A stretch of DNA of 64,000 nucleotides, from the NCBI GenBank assembly GCA_020744425.1, contig JAGMUV010000019.1:1054001-1118000 (forward strand). Reading direction: 5' to 3'. Below the pieces are notes generated by a model. The model searched no databases and was not told the origin of the DNA. It worked only from the letters and a program-made list of their open reading frames with translations. Source of the DNA: Dactylonectria macrodidyma. Lineage: Eukaryota > Ascomycota > Sordariomycetes > Hypocreales > Nectriaceae. Position 1 is the stretch's first letter, and the number at the start of each line of letters is the position of its first letter. The translations under genes were made by a program, and so were the position numbers. Below are positions 11,801-21,781 of this stretch, in pieces.

Positions 11801-14015
11801 GCATCCATGGGTGGCCCCATTTGCGGATGACTGGTACAGTAAGTGCCCCTTTTCGAAGGACATTGGCTAGGTTATCAAATGTGATGCCCATGCGGTCCAT
11901 GTCTGCTAAGCAGAGCAGAAACGGCGTATCTGCTGGCACCACGTGAAACACCATCTGACCAAGCGGTGTAGGCACGTCGATCGTGCCTGTGGAGTAGGTA
12001 GGGGGCCCGGCTCCGAAGGTGATCTTGGAGCCTGCTGCTGTCTGGTTCAATGCTAGGCTTGGGAGCTGTTTTTGCAGTGCTATGAACTGCTGGTTGCCAG
12101 CAGTAGAAAGACCGGAAGCTCCTGTGTCTGGCAATATCCCCTGAAAAATGTCTCTGTACCGGGCCTGCAGTGTAAATGCATATGCGGATTCCGTCGTATA
12201 TGTGGGAGCAGTCGGGAGACGGCCTGTGAAGGCGTGGTACATTGCCTGATTAGCTAGTTGGTTAGCGAGGGCGGGGCCATCAATCGTCGTTGTCGATGTG
12301 AAGTAGCTGGTGAAGAACTGTTGGGAGTCTTCCCACGCAGCATCCTCTTCGCTGCTAGGCTCGTTGTTCCTGCTGTCTGCGAGTTCCTGGAAGTACTGCT
12401 GTACGAGATCAGGGCTGCCGCTGCGTGACAGCGTTACAGTTGGTTCAGGGCCTTCGTGCCACGTTAAAAACGCCTTGTAGGAGGATTGCGAAGTGCTGGT
12501 GGCTGCCCTGTTGGTCCTGAATTTCCGGTAGGCCTGTGTTCGTTCGTCTGCTGTATGCCTTGTGGACCAGCAGTCGGGCTTGTTGCAGACGTAACACTTC
12601 TTGCTCTGGGAGCTGGGATTAGAGCCGCGGTTGCCGTACTTCGTATCTCTCCCTTGGCCACGGAACGTTCGGTCCGTCCAGTACTGTACTGGGTTGCTGG
12701 TGGGTTCTTGAGGGAGCGTTGCAGCGGTATGGAAATGCTGCGTTGACGCTGCTAGCTTAATAGAACCGCGGACCTGTTGGATAACGCCCTCGCAATCTAC
12801 TGCAGGTCGGTATAGCGCGTTGGCGCACTCGGGTTGGCCGTAGCAGGCGTTGATGATTTGCTCCTTGAGAGCAATTCTGCTGCCACTGACCGTAGGTAGT
12901 GCGCTGTGGAGTAATGTTATCCTTTCCAGTAGTAACTCGAAGACTTCGCTCTTTGACTTTGCTGGGTGCTCGGTTATCATCTTCGCAAGTGTAATAGACC
13001 GCCACTCTGACAGGTACGTCTGCTGCATCTCTTCGGGCTCGAAGTGCTGTAACGTCTGTTGTACCATGTGTGTGAACTGCATTACTGGGCGGGTCCGGGC
13101 GAGGTTCGAGAAGTAAAAGCGTAATGCCCGTCCCTTCAGCATCAGGGAGAATACATGTGAAAATTGCGTCTGCGGAATTGAAACTTTACCGCAGAAGTCC
13201 CGGAAAATCAGCAGCTTGTTCTCTAACACGTCATATATGTCGCCACCGTATTTGTTGTCGTCGGTGTACATCTTAGAGAGGTCTGTCACCTGCCGTGAGG
13301 TAGGGACATCTGGCTCCGTGGGTGTGTCAGTTGCTGTTAACGGTGCTGTATGTCGTGGGGTGTCATACTGCAGCTGCTGCTGCTGCTGGTGATGTATAGC
13401 TGGGGCTGGAGGTGGAGTGGTATTCTCGGGGCTTGGCAACTGCAGTTGCAGTGGCCGTACTGGGGCTGTGACTGCTGCCTTCGCAAGGACTGCTGGGTCC
13501 TCCTTGAGGTGTTCCCTGAATCTGGGGATCTTGTCGAGGTTGTTGAGGAACCTGGGGTATTTGCTAGCAGTTTGTTCGATCTCTAGGTCTGTCCATACGT
13601 GGTACTGCTGTAAAGCGGTTGCCACGTTGATGGCGTGGGCCTGGCGGTTGGTGCCCATCCATATACCTTGTTCTAGCATGAACGACCTTAGTATCTTGCA
13701 GGCTTTCTTGTTGACCCGGAAGTGCTGTTCTTCAAACTCTTCGAAGTCATCATAGGCTCGGGCCCATAGGTAACGGCCGTACAAGCCCTGGCGCTTATAG
13801 GCTGTTACATTGAAGAGAATGAAGGAGCCGATGTGCTGTTCCGAAGGTGGGTTACTTTCATCGTCCAGATCTAGCAGGTTGAGTTTGCCCCAAAGTGCTG
13901 GATCAATGAAGTCCTGGTATTCCTCGGGAATAGGCGTTCCCCTTGACGTCCCCTTGAGGGTATCGCCACTGCTGTTGTCGCTGCTCTGGGAGCTGTCTGG
14001 CGTCTCTGATGTCAT
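8838..14015 (-). CDS. Gag-Pol polyprotein of Ty1/copia retrotransposon
   Basis: A single uninterrupted frame of 1725 residues. Approximate order: Gag region; zinc knuckle near residue 472 (CYVCNKPDCWSTRH); aspartic protease near 630 (DTGASG); integrase zinc motif near 757 (HRRCGH...CSQC). The integrase core acids are in VVDVV (about 823), VCDAGTNF (about 875) and KIERAH (about 915). Reverse transcriptase has DITQAYV near 1310 and MQTDDT near 1398 at the place of YVDD. RNase H starts with FVDGSL near 1555. Integrase before RT defines the copia order. The knuckle reads CX2CX4CX4H, with the last two ligands swapped relative to the usual CX2CX4HX4C. The RT active site has Thr before DD. No frameshift separates Gag and Pol. 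All enzymatic parts appear intact. Confidence 0.95.
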   Translation of the reverse strand: MTSETPDSSQSSDNSSGDTLKGTSRGTPIPEEYQDFIDPALWGKLNLLDLDDESNPPSEQHIGSFILFNVTAYKRQGLYGRYLWARAYDDFEEFEEQHFRVNKKACKILRSFMLEQGIWMGTNRQAHAINVATALQQYHVWTDLEIEQTASKYPRFLNNLDKIPRFREHLKEDPAVLAKAAVTAPVRPLQLQLPSPENTTPPPAPAIHHQQQQQLQYDTPRHTAPLTATDTPTEPDVPTSRQVTDLSKMYTDDNKYGGDIYDVLENKLLIFRDFCGKVSIPQTQFSHVFSLMLKGRALRFYFSNLARTRPVMQFTHMVQQTLQHFEPEEMQQTYLSEWRSITLAKMITEHPAKSKSEVFELLLERITLLHSALPTVSGSRIALKEQIINACYGQPECANALYRPAVDCEGVIQQVRGSIKLAASTQHFHTAATLPQEPTSNPVQYWTDRTFRGQGRDTKYGNRGSNPSSQSKKCYVCNKPDCWSTRHTADERTQAYRKFRTNRAATSTSQSSYKAFLTWHEGPEPTVTLSRSGSPDLVQQYFQELADSRNNEPSSEEDAAWEDSQQFFTSYFTSTTTIDGPALANQLANQAMYHAFTGRLPTAPTYTTESAYAFTLQARYRDIFQGILPDTGASGLSTAGNQQFIALQKQLPSLALNQTAAGSKITFGAGPPTYSTGTIDVPTPLGQMVFHVVPADTPFLLCLADMDRMGITFDNLANVLRKGALTVPVIRKWGHPWMLLQPEIPLAFNHLTEAELRRVHRRCGHPSVQRLYDLLYKAGHDVEINAIRALTDICSQCQLHGTPPNRFKFTLRDDYEFNYEIVVDVVTLDDGKVLHVVDTATSFTAARFLRSLSAQDTWDALRLCWIDVYQGPPDWIVCDAGTNFHAAEFKAAARAAGISVKEVPIEAHNSIGKIERAHPALRRAYYIIRSADNTVLPESALQMAVKAINDTAGPNGLVPTLLVFGSYPRITEDSPPSPSNVRRAAAIHKAMKELQHLQAKRKVQEALAARNGPDMAPTISLPLQSQVRVWRENKGWQGPFTLIATAGQTCTLQLPHGPRDFRSTAVKPWHDDPEDQVLTTSPTSAVIAAENNTIHDEIIVSTTPDTPPQAQAQPRRGPGRPGKSHLPQQATSQDPIPQRRRRGRPRKHPLAPVEQDEPPQQHSVYISETDVSLPIVCTVAYLSSKEQDDQALVAILRAEGIITAPGEPFVASTYKEIDALISRGVFEFVPFDPKQHSGTRIFRSRIVNELKGKGTSQPYEKSRLVIQGFADDGKRTILTQAPTIQRSSQRLILALAPSLLLRGQHLWLRDITQAYVQAAMPLNRTILAKLPTQIQHHYPDNTIMKVVKPLYGIAEAGTYWWATYYAHHREKLQMETSTYDPCLLITTKENQHFGIVGMQTDDTIGVSDEAFDRHEDTALQAASFTAKPKERLQPDKPLAFNGGTITLCAATGIIQLRQKGQGEKLQLLEITPESTAASIKAQYTEQRARGAYIASICQPEACYDLSAAAQHQEPTLEQAKALNQRLQWQIDHQDRGIRYLPIDLSTAKLFVFVDGSLANNPDLTSQLGFAIILGNETAVSDDTFTLTGNLVHYSSTKCKRITRSSLASEVYGMVAGVDMAYVITNTINQVLERLDLPAVPTIACTDSYSLYECLVKLGTTQEKRLMVDIMALRQSYERRELFEIRWISGEDNLADAFTKNSCNKAFERFMDTATAVIRMEGWVAR

Positions 14016-14488
14016 CTTAGGTATTGCTTGCTAGCGTACCTTATGAAACCTTATGAAACTGATGATGTGATGGTGTGGCTGGCTAGCCCTGATCGGGCTA
14101 ATGCTGCCCCTTATTGCTTTGTTGTCAGGGTCTCCGGGATTCCCACGTCCTTGGGTGACGATGGTACTCCGTAGTCTTGTCGATTGTGATCGGGTGGCTG
14201 CTGTTGCTGTGGTTATATAACCGTTGAAGCAGCTGTTGTCGTGCGTGATGGACGCGCCTAGCTGGGCCTTGGAAGGGGAGCTAGGATGAGGGTGCCGGTG
14301 ATCTAGCTGGGCCAGTGACGGGGAGCTAGATGAACCGGTTTCCTGGTAGCACAGTAGCTACGATAGTGAGGGGCTGTTGGCGCGTAATGGGCCGAAGCCA
14401 GCTATATCGTAACTGCTGTCTCTTCTGATGAACCTTGCTGATCTGCGGTATTCTGAGTGGTGGACCTGGTAGGTTAACCACTGATCAG

Positions 14489-14749
14489 TGTTGGATAACT
14501 CAGGTATCCTGCTGTTATAGCAATTGCTCTTTCGGGCGGGTGAGACGTCAAAACCGTGATGGTTAACTTGGTGTTTTACTTGATGTCTAAAGAACAGAAT
14601 CTAGGCTAGGTAATAGGGCCACGAAGTGGCCCTATATCTAGCAGGGAGGCACCTGCACGTGCCCTTACAGCTGTTACTAGCTGTGGTCTACACACGTGGG
14701 TGCCTACGATCCTGGCGCTAGCCCTGGCGGTGTTAGTGATATTCCAACA
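14489..14749 (-). repeat. LTR, right (5' LTR of the element)
   Basis: 261 bp, the same sequence as 8378-8638. It should carry the promoter for the minus-strand transcript. It is followed by the second GAAAC duplication (14750-14754). Confidence 0.95.
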
Positions 14750-16762
14750 GAAACCGTGAACAAAAACGAGCGAGGCTCCACTCATAACCGCATCGTTTTC
14801 ACCAACAACTTGCATCTCTGTTTTCATCCTCTCTGGCACGTTTGCTCTGGAGCCGCATTGATACATGTGCTTTGAACATGTCGATGAAACAGAGACTTTG
14901 GCAAGAATGGGAACTGAGACGCAGGCATTCGCACAACAAACAAAGACTTGTGTGCTTGTTTAGCTGGACCCAAGGTGGCAGGGGCTTGGGATGAAAGGAC
15001 AATGAGGCATGGAAGCGTAGAGAAGGCCATAGAGTGATGCGCCTCTTCATTGGCGGTCTTGCCTAGCGGAATATTTAAGAGCGACGTTTGGTGGTTGAGT
15101 TACTCGTCGCTCTATGGGCCTGGAGGATCTCTTCAGATACGCAATCCGTCCGTTGTTTTTCTTGTTTTTCATGAACCAACTTGCTTCCTATGCCATCGTG
15201 CGGTCGGCAAACTGTCCATCGAGAAATGCTCCAAACAAACAATTTTATTTTTTAAACAAAGATTGGTCTGTAAGCGGGCGGTTTTACTCAGGTCTTCCGA
15301 ATGTCGACATGTGATGAGAGGTATCGCCAGGTGAAGGGGATCCAGTTGGCGCATGTGTATGTCTGTCAACGCTCTGCAAAGAATGTTTTTCATCTGTTTT
15401 CGTCAAGGTGTCTGGGGCATCCATGTTCCTTGTGATTCATCTATCAAATGTAGATTGAATTCTGAGCCATTGCATTAAGATGTTGCGAGGTGTGACTCAA
15501 TGGTTTGTGACCTGGTTCTACAGCCAGTGTCTCGACAACGCAAGTCTAGGGATTGCAAGCGTCACTATTCTTAGGAGAATGCTGCAAGGCCTTATTCTGG
15601 AAGATTTACACGAAGAGCTTTCCTGGCTAAGCCGTGTCGGAACTGGATGCGCGTAGAGGTGACCGACGACCATCATCTCAGTGTCTCAATGCTGTGAATA
15701 AATGTGTTCACGGAATCACGTTGATAGCTTCTTGAGAGAACACATTCCGTGTGATCCCAAAGGTGCACATATCTCCTTCCTCATCACTAGCGCCCTTTTG
15801 AATTGAAATTTATTGCGAGAACTCTATCACCTAGACTGTGGAGGTGAATGTGGCGCGGTTATTTGAGGCGAAGCGGACAACGTGCATCGCAGGCGTATTA
15901 TATTTGTTGACACAAATTCCAAGGTGAATGTCCATTCTCATCAACTGAAAAAGGCATGCGATAGATCTTGACGAGACTCAAGACGCATGGAGATAGTGTC
16001 TGCCATTCTGACATGTGGCCACCGCAACTAGGGGTTGAGGCATTCATATTCTACATAATATCCATAATTTATTCATGTTTCTGAGTGATGGATTATTCAT
16101 TGTATTTGTTCCTCAACACCGGCCATCCTCGCCCTGCTGTAGTGTCGGCATGCATTCTCTGCTAGTTTATTGCGCTCCGCTCCATCAAAGGCGAGTGGCT
16201 TGCATAAAGGCAAAACAAGGCAGTTATCTTTTTACCATTGAAGCATTTACAACACCTTATTCTTCTACGATTGTTCTTCTATTACACTATCAGCGAATCG
16301 ATGTAATGAAGACTCATGTTGTACGTGACAGTTGAAGCATGTGGTACAGGTCATGGTGGTCGGCGAACGAGGCGGATGAGATTAAGATGCCCCGCTAATC
16401 CAAACACTTTGATTAGCCCCCCATCGCAAGGCATAATAATGACCGAGAGGCACACCCTATAAGAGTAAGCGCCCTTACTTTTCGTGCGTTCGTCTCTTGC
16501 TACGCCCCCCTTCTTTGTCCACTTCTAACACTGTCTAGAGTTCTAGGCTGCGGTTGCCTCCTCCTGACACACTTGAACATATATATACATCCATTCAATG
16601 CCCACCATGCAATGAATCACATCAGATGCACTGCGCCTCGACTATAAGATGTTCAGAGGAAAATCAGCTCGAACTTCTTCCCTTCCTTCTACAAAGTCAA
16701 CTCCGAAGAAAAGCGGAACATTGTATCAACAAGCGAATTTCCATCAGCCGAATTTTCTCACA
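14750..16762. other. Intergenic right of retrotransposon
   Basis: About 2 kb with no supportable gene. It includes the third degenerate repeat copy (16168-16240). The last few hundred bases, with CT-rich stretches and a TATATATA at about 16580, may be the promoter of the next gene. Confidence 0.5.
16168..16240. repeat. Degenerate dispersed repeat, copy C
   Basis: Carries CTCCGCTCCATCAAAGGCGAG and GCATAAAGGCAAAACAAG, matching the core of the repeats at 586-690 and 286-410. It lies 16 kb away in the same orientation. Confidence 0.4.
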
Positions 16763-17497
16763 ATGTCGGCCTTCGAGATAACGGTCGTTCCTGAACTCCG
16801 GAAGACTCTGGAGCAAGTTCGAAATACTCAGAAAAATGTGCCTCCGCTGGAGCGTCGTGAACACTGGCCAAGCTTCCCTGCGCGCGAATTCGAGCCTCAC
16901 GGAGATCACGTCATGGTCGTGATCCCCACTGATAACGACGCGAAGATGCATGAAATCACCCAGAAATTTCGGAGTCTGGTGCCAGCAGACAAGCTGCACA
17001 CGGCGAGATTGAAAATCAATTCGCATGTGGGAGAGCAGCCTTACAACGAGGAAGGGCTGACGGGAGGGTTCAATCGCCTCAACGGCGCATTCGATATATT
17101 GGAAGCTCCGTTTTATCAAAACGAGATGAAGAAATTTAAAATCGGCACAGTCATCGGCATGTCGATCGAGAGCTTTCTCCAGCTTGAGTTCGATGGCCAA
17201 AAGATCACCAGCGCTGTCGACTACGGAGCCATCGTTGTTCACAACGCCACCACTGGCAAGTCTGATTTCACAATCTCAGAAGGCGTCCCGATGGATCCAG
17301 CCTACGTCGAGATCGCTCGAACTTTTGGCTTCGAAGACGCCGAGGAGAAGCAAGGACATGTGACTGCTGGCAAGGTCTTTGCAGCGCATGTGCCAGGCTT
17401 GCACCATGCCGACTGGCAGGGCGTCGTCACTGGAACTCCGCGATATGATACACTCAGAAAGGCGATGGATGAGATGAAAATCCCACTGGATCACTGA
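16763..17497 (+). CDS. Uncharacterised protein, 244 residues
   Basis: An intronless frame. The ATG at 16763 (CACAATGTCG) has better context than the in-frame ATG at 16649, which would add 38 low-complexity basic residues. The protein is soluble-looking, with no signal peptide or membrane segment. It alternates hydrophobic and charged residues (HVMVVIPTDNDAKMHEITQKF; GTVIGMSIESFLQLEF; DYGAIVVHNATTGKS). I do not recognise the family. Its length, codon use and unbroken frame argue that it is real. Confidence 0.6.
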   Translation: MSAFEITVVPELRKTLEQVRNTQKNVPPLERREHWPSFPAREFEPHGDHVMVVIPTDNDAKMHEITQKFRSLVPADKLHTARLKINSHVGEQPYNEEGLTGGFNRLNGAFDILEAPFYQNEMKKFKIGTVIGMSIESFLQLEFDGQKITSAVDYGAIVVHNATTGKSDFTISEGVPMDPAYVEIARTFGFEDAEEKQGHVTAGKVFAAHVPGLHHADWQGVVTGTPRYDTLRKAMDEMKIPLDH

Positions 17498-18179
17498 TGG
17501 AGGCAGAGAAATCGGCGTAGGTAACGAGAGTAGGCCATGGTTAGGTCGCGTGGGATTTTATGAAGTTAGGATTGTGTCTCAAATAGACGCAGATATGCTT
17601 TAAAAAAAAATAAAAAACTTACTATTGCACCTCCCGACACAGAAAATTGAATGCGTGACTAAAATTTTGGAGTGACCTTTGAGTAGAATATGCTCTGATG
17701 ATGACGAAGTTCTATCCCACACACTGTCGTGGCGTATCGTGTGGCCTAGACCTCTACTGCCTACCTCGGCTGCAACTCAAGCGTTCCACGTACGTCGTAA
17801 TACCTTGCCCTTGTGCAAACAATTTGGACAAGAGAGAGGCGAGTCATCTTGCTTTTTGACAGAAGTAGCCGCCCATTGATCCAAACTACATCCTTCAAAT
17901 CGGGTTTCTCGCACTTCCGATAGCACAACATGCATTGCCATCACAACCAACCAAGCAACATTTCAATCAAGATGTTCTTGCTCAGTACCAGGAGAATATC
18001 CTTTGTCTGGTCTGTTGATTGTGCACATTTTGTGACTAATTGACAATATTCTTTATCCTGCAGCATTCCGTAAGGCCAGTGCGCAATGATATAAAAGAAG
18101 CAACTCCCGGGCAAATAAAAAAGACATTCCCCTCATTCACCGCTAGGAATTGAAAATATTTAACTAGAAAGATTTTGAA
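17498..18179. other. Intergenic
   Basis: Holds the 3' end of the preceding gene and the likely promoter of the gene at 18180 (AT-rich, TATAAAAG near 18092). No gene seen. Confidence 0.5.
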
Positions 18180-19601
18180 ATGGAAGACCATGATCCTACT
18201 GGCACTCAGAAGCATGGTCAAGTCTCGTGTCCGATCGATCGTCTCAAACTGAGCCACCCATCATTTCCACCTCCGAGTTACTTTGACAACTTATCACGGC
18301 AATTCCTCACAAAGTACGCGCTGCAGGAACTGGGACGGAGAAATAAGAAAATACCTCTGGCTTTGGAACCGCAACAACTTGGCCCTCTCACACGCCTCAC
18401 TGTTGCAAAGTGGAAGAAAAGCCATCCGTCAGCAGAGAGCTTGATCAGGCACTACGACACGAAGCGCTGGGAGCAACTCAGGTGCTACGCAAAGCACGGC
18501 GGGCCGGATCTAACGGACTTGAGAGGAGTAAGTTATACTTGCCGTTCCTGGCCTGTCTTTTCTGAATTGCGTTTTTAGTTTGACCAGTCAAGCCCACTGG
18601 ATTATCTGATGAGTCAACCATCGAACCTCGGCCGCCGAAAGCGAGCAAAAACGACGGAGAGTACGAAGCCGACCAAGACAACCGGCGTGTATGACCGCAA
18701 CTTCACGCAACACTTGGTCGACCACGGCTTTTTCCCCGTCAATTACATGTACCCCGATGGTCGAAGCGCCCCCAAGCCGGAAAACATGAATGAGATATTG
18801 CAAGCTCTTGCTCTACCTAGGGCGTCTCTATCGCAGCTCTCGGATCAGCATCTTGTCCAGTTTACCGAAGCTGATGCGGCCGCTTTCAAGGAGCGAGATG
18901 TTGTAGAATCGGTGATACCGCTGATCGGAGGACATCTCAAGAACGAGAAAACCATCGTTAGAGGGTTACCATTCAGCAACCTCTGTCCACTAACCGATGT
19001 ACTTCTTGTGGCAGGTAATCCAGATCAATACCACGGAGCGCGACCGGAACAGCTCCATCAAAGGGTTCGTGAGGAGCTCAAGCACATGATCATGCCAACG
19101 ACTCAGATGGACCTTCCGATTGCTCCAAACTTCTTCGTTGAAGTTAAAGGACCAGAGGGAGCGATGGCAGTAATGCAACGGCAAGCATGCTACGCTGGGG
19201 CATTAGGAGCCCGAGGAATGCACAGCCTTCAATCTTATGCATCGCGCGGTCCCGCACATGACAACAAGGCCTATACAATTTCTGCAACATACTTCTCTGG
19301 CGGGTTACTCAAGCTGTATGCACATCACCTTGTCCACACTTCTACGCCAGGAGCAGGAGTCCGAACCGAGTGTGTTATGACGCAACTCAAAGGCTTTGAC
19401 CTGACCAGTGATATTGAGGCCTTCAGGAATGGAGTCGCCGCTTACCAGAACGCAGTGGAATGGTGTAGACTGCAGAGAGACCAGGCCATCGAACAAGCCA
19501 ATCGAAAAGTCTCCTCACCATGGCCTTCCTCCAACGAGTCCGAAACTGCCGAAAATGAGCTAGCCGGGGATCTGCAACACCCATCTAAAAGGCCATGCTG
19601 A
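18180..19601 (+). CDS. Fungal-specific protein resembling DUF7924 family, possible PD-(D/E)XK-like
   Basis: Exons 18180-18527 and 18579-19601, with a 51-nt intron in phase 0 (GTAAGT...TTTTTAG), give 456 residues. The conserved part carries APNFFVEVKGPEGAMAVMQ, then QACYAGALGARGMHSLQSY and YTISATYFSGGLLKLYAHH. I associate these with a large family of uncharacterised proteins expanded in filamentous fungi. The E-x-K of VEVKG, after a conserved acidic region, is what one expects of a restriction-endonuclease-like fold; that is inference. The stop at 19599-19601 is odd. The same frame reopens at once and runs about 80 more codons into an acidic glutamate tail ending near 19847, so TGA may be a recent nonsense change from CGA. 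Confidence 0.65.
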
Positions 19602-19733
19602 CGGCAGGATAGTCAGAAACGGCCAAGCTCGGAAAAGCGAGGAAGGATCACGCCGCCTCCATCGAAGGATCACTCTAAGCTGCGGATGACGCCCATCACC
19701 TGCTCAACCGTAGTGGAACAAGACGAGACAGAG

Positions 19734-19850
19734 GAGGAGAAGTGTGAAGAAGAGGAGGAAGAAGAGGAGGAAGAAGAAGAAGAAGAAGAGGAGGAGGAGG
19801 AGGAGGAAGAGGGGGGGAGGAGGGGAGGAGGGGAGGAAGATAAGTAGGTA
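19734..19850. repeat. Purine-rich GAA/GAG tract
   Basis: A run of GAA and GAG triplets, ending in GGGGGGAGGAGGGG. In the frame of the upstream gene it would code for poly-glutamate. Such tracts expand and contract easily. Confidence 0.8.
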
Positions 19851-20141
19851 CAGAGGCAGCACTGATTTGGTATCTACGAATATTGATGTCGAACAGGTTT
19901 TATCTGCAGAATCTTTTTGCCATCCTCCAGTTCATCTGCTTGCTTGTACCTTGCTTGTTTCTTAACCGACAATTCGTCACTTATCGTCTAGCTATCGGTA
20001 AGGTTCTTTTTTGACCATTGCCACTTTGTTGATTTCATTCTAGATCTGCTAGAATCTTTCATCTCCTATTTTCCCGCCTGTGGTACAATTTCCTCCCAGT
20101 AATTGGTCGCGTTTATAGCCTCCGTTCCAATAGCCACGGTT

Positions 20142-20945
20142 CTAACAGACCCAGCCACCATCTATGTTTTGAACAGTGCCTGTGATGAAGCTTGAGCCAT
20201 CCGACAATAGCCACTCCACTAAATTTGCCACCTCTTCCGGCTGACCTTTTCTCCCCAGAGCAATGTGACTAAGATCCATCTCCTTGCCGCGGATATCAGC
20301 CGAAGCGCGAAACATTGGTGTCTCGACTGGGCCCCTATGAAGCAAAGTATTAGCAATGGCCCATGACTTGAGGGGCATAAATATCAATCCTTACGGGCAG
20401 AAAGCGTTGCAACGAATTTGTCTGGGTCCTAATTCCTTTGCGGCAGTCTTGGTCAAGCCGAGGACCGCGTGCTTCGAAGCTACATAAGATGCATTCCGAG
20501 GGAAACCTATCAATCCGGCCACGCTGGCCGCGTTGACAATTGACCCACCGTCGTTGAAGAATGGGATCTGTGCTCTTAGGCAATTGAGAAGGCCCTTTTG
20601 GTTCACTCCAACAACGAAGTCCCAGTCGTCGTCATCAATGTCTTGTATCGAAGTCTTGTTGATGTTCTTTCCGATAACGCCAGCAAGATTGGCAGCGCCA
20701 TCTAGCTTGCCGAACGCATCAACGGTTGTTTTGATCCACGCCTCAACTTGAACCCTGTTGCGCACATCAACCACCGTGCCGATCGCAGTGCCACCGCTAT
20801 TGTTGATATCGAGCACGACTTGTTTCAGGGCTTCCTCTTGGACATCTGCAAGTGACAACTTGGCGCCCTTGGAAGCAAGCAGTTTGGCCGACTCGAGACC
20901 CATGCCAGATGCTGCCCCTGTGATGACGATGACTTTGTTGTTCAT
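20142..20945 (-). CDS. Classical short-chain dehydrogenase/reductase
   Basis: Exons 20945-20395 and 20334-20142, with a 60-nt intron, give 247 residues. I chose the second ATG (GCCACCATGAAC), which has strong start context; the first, at 20963, would add six residues. Motifs: nucleotide-binding TGAASGMG at residues 8-15, NLAG, a Ser in NAASVAG, and the catalytic [13 protein letters not shown] after the intron matches the PG motif of classical SDRs. LADVQ after the second strand has an acidic residue where NAD-preferring enzymes usually have one. The substrate cannot be told. It is divergent from the Zn2Cys6 gene at 21782 and may be controlled with it. Confidence 0.85.
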
Positions 20946-21781
20946 GGTGGCTTGGTTGTGCAACTGGAAGGTCCGATTGACCGAAGAAACTTGGGAGGGC
21001 TTTATTTATGTAATACAACAATTGAATAGTCTATTCCCACATCCGGCGTGTGTAATGCTTCAATCGAAGTGTTCTGAGTGTCCAGCTCCACGAACCCCGC
21101 AAAAGCCACCGAGGGTAACCCCTCCCTGTCCACGTCTCAGTCTATTATTATCCGACCGCCGGAAAATGAATATCAAGGCATTGGAATCCAATATTTCTAT
21201 ATAATTATATGGATTTAGGTGAATGTTCAACATCAGTTCGGACTCAAAACCACCGAGATCTTTACTGGGCTCTCAAAATCGACGACTGGAGACTTCGCAC
21301 AATGGTCAATCGGCTGGGGGAATTGGGTCATCGATCTAATCAAATTTCATGCGTAAGCTGTTGCCTACACTTTCTTAAATGGCGTCAGAGTCGTCTTGAA
21401 GACAGACTGATCCGATACTAAACTTTACAAAAGACGGAGTGCAATACCTTAGGCGCCAGTATCGCCAAAACCCTTCATAGCTGGCGCAGATCCCGTGATC
21501 TACAGTCGAGTGGGTGAAGACTTTGAACGTGGTCCAGCCCCTGAGTTAATCCATAGCTCCCAAAAACTATAGGCTACGGCCAAGCATTCTCATGCTGAAT
21601 TGACACGCTTCCAGACGCATCGGCATTCTAGCTGGATAATAAAATCCCTCCTGCGGAGTTTGGTGACATGATGGGGGAGAATGTGTGGGGTAAGTGGAAA
21701 ACCATCTCCGACCAAAGGGCGCATTTAATAACATCAGCTTCGCACCAACGCGTGCAAGCTCTGAGTGTATCACTGATTGAA
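20946..21781. other. Divergent promoter region
   Basis: Separates the SDR (minus) from the Zn2Cys6 gene (plus). No coding signal is supported. An in-frame ATG at 21668 upstream of the preferred start lies here. Confidence 0.5.

Larger units (their letters stand above)
8378..14749 (-). mobile_element. Complete Ty1/copia LTR retrotransposon
   Basis: The element is bounded by two 261-bp LTRs (8378-8638 and 14489-14749). Each starts TGTTGGA and ends TCCAACA, and they look identical base for base by eye. GAAAC at 8373-8377 and 14750-14754 is a 5-bp target-site duplication. The single polyprotein frame lies on the minus strand, so the right-hand LTR is the 5' LTR. An untranslated leader (14016-14488) carries an imperfect tandem CTAGCTGGGCC...GGGGAGCTAG motif. 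The domain order protease, integrase, RT, RNase H defines Ty1/copia. Identical LTRs and an unbroken 5.2-kb frame imply a recent and possibly still competent insertion. I saw no clear primer-binding site or polypurine tract next to the LTRs. Confidence 0.95.

Noticed and set aside
14489..14749. Right-hand repeat as a solo LTR from another insertion
   Set aside because: Same length and sequence as the left LTR, and matching GAAAC duplications flank the pair, so both belong to one element.
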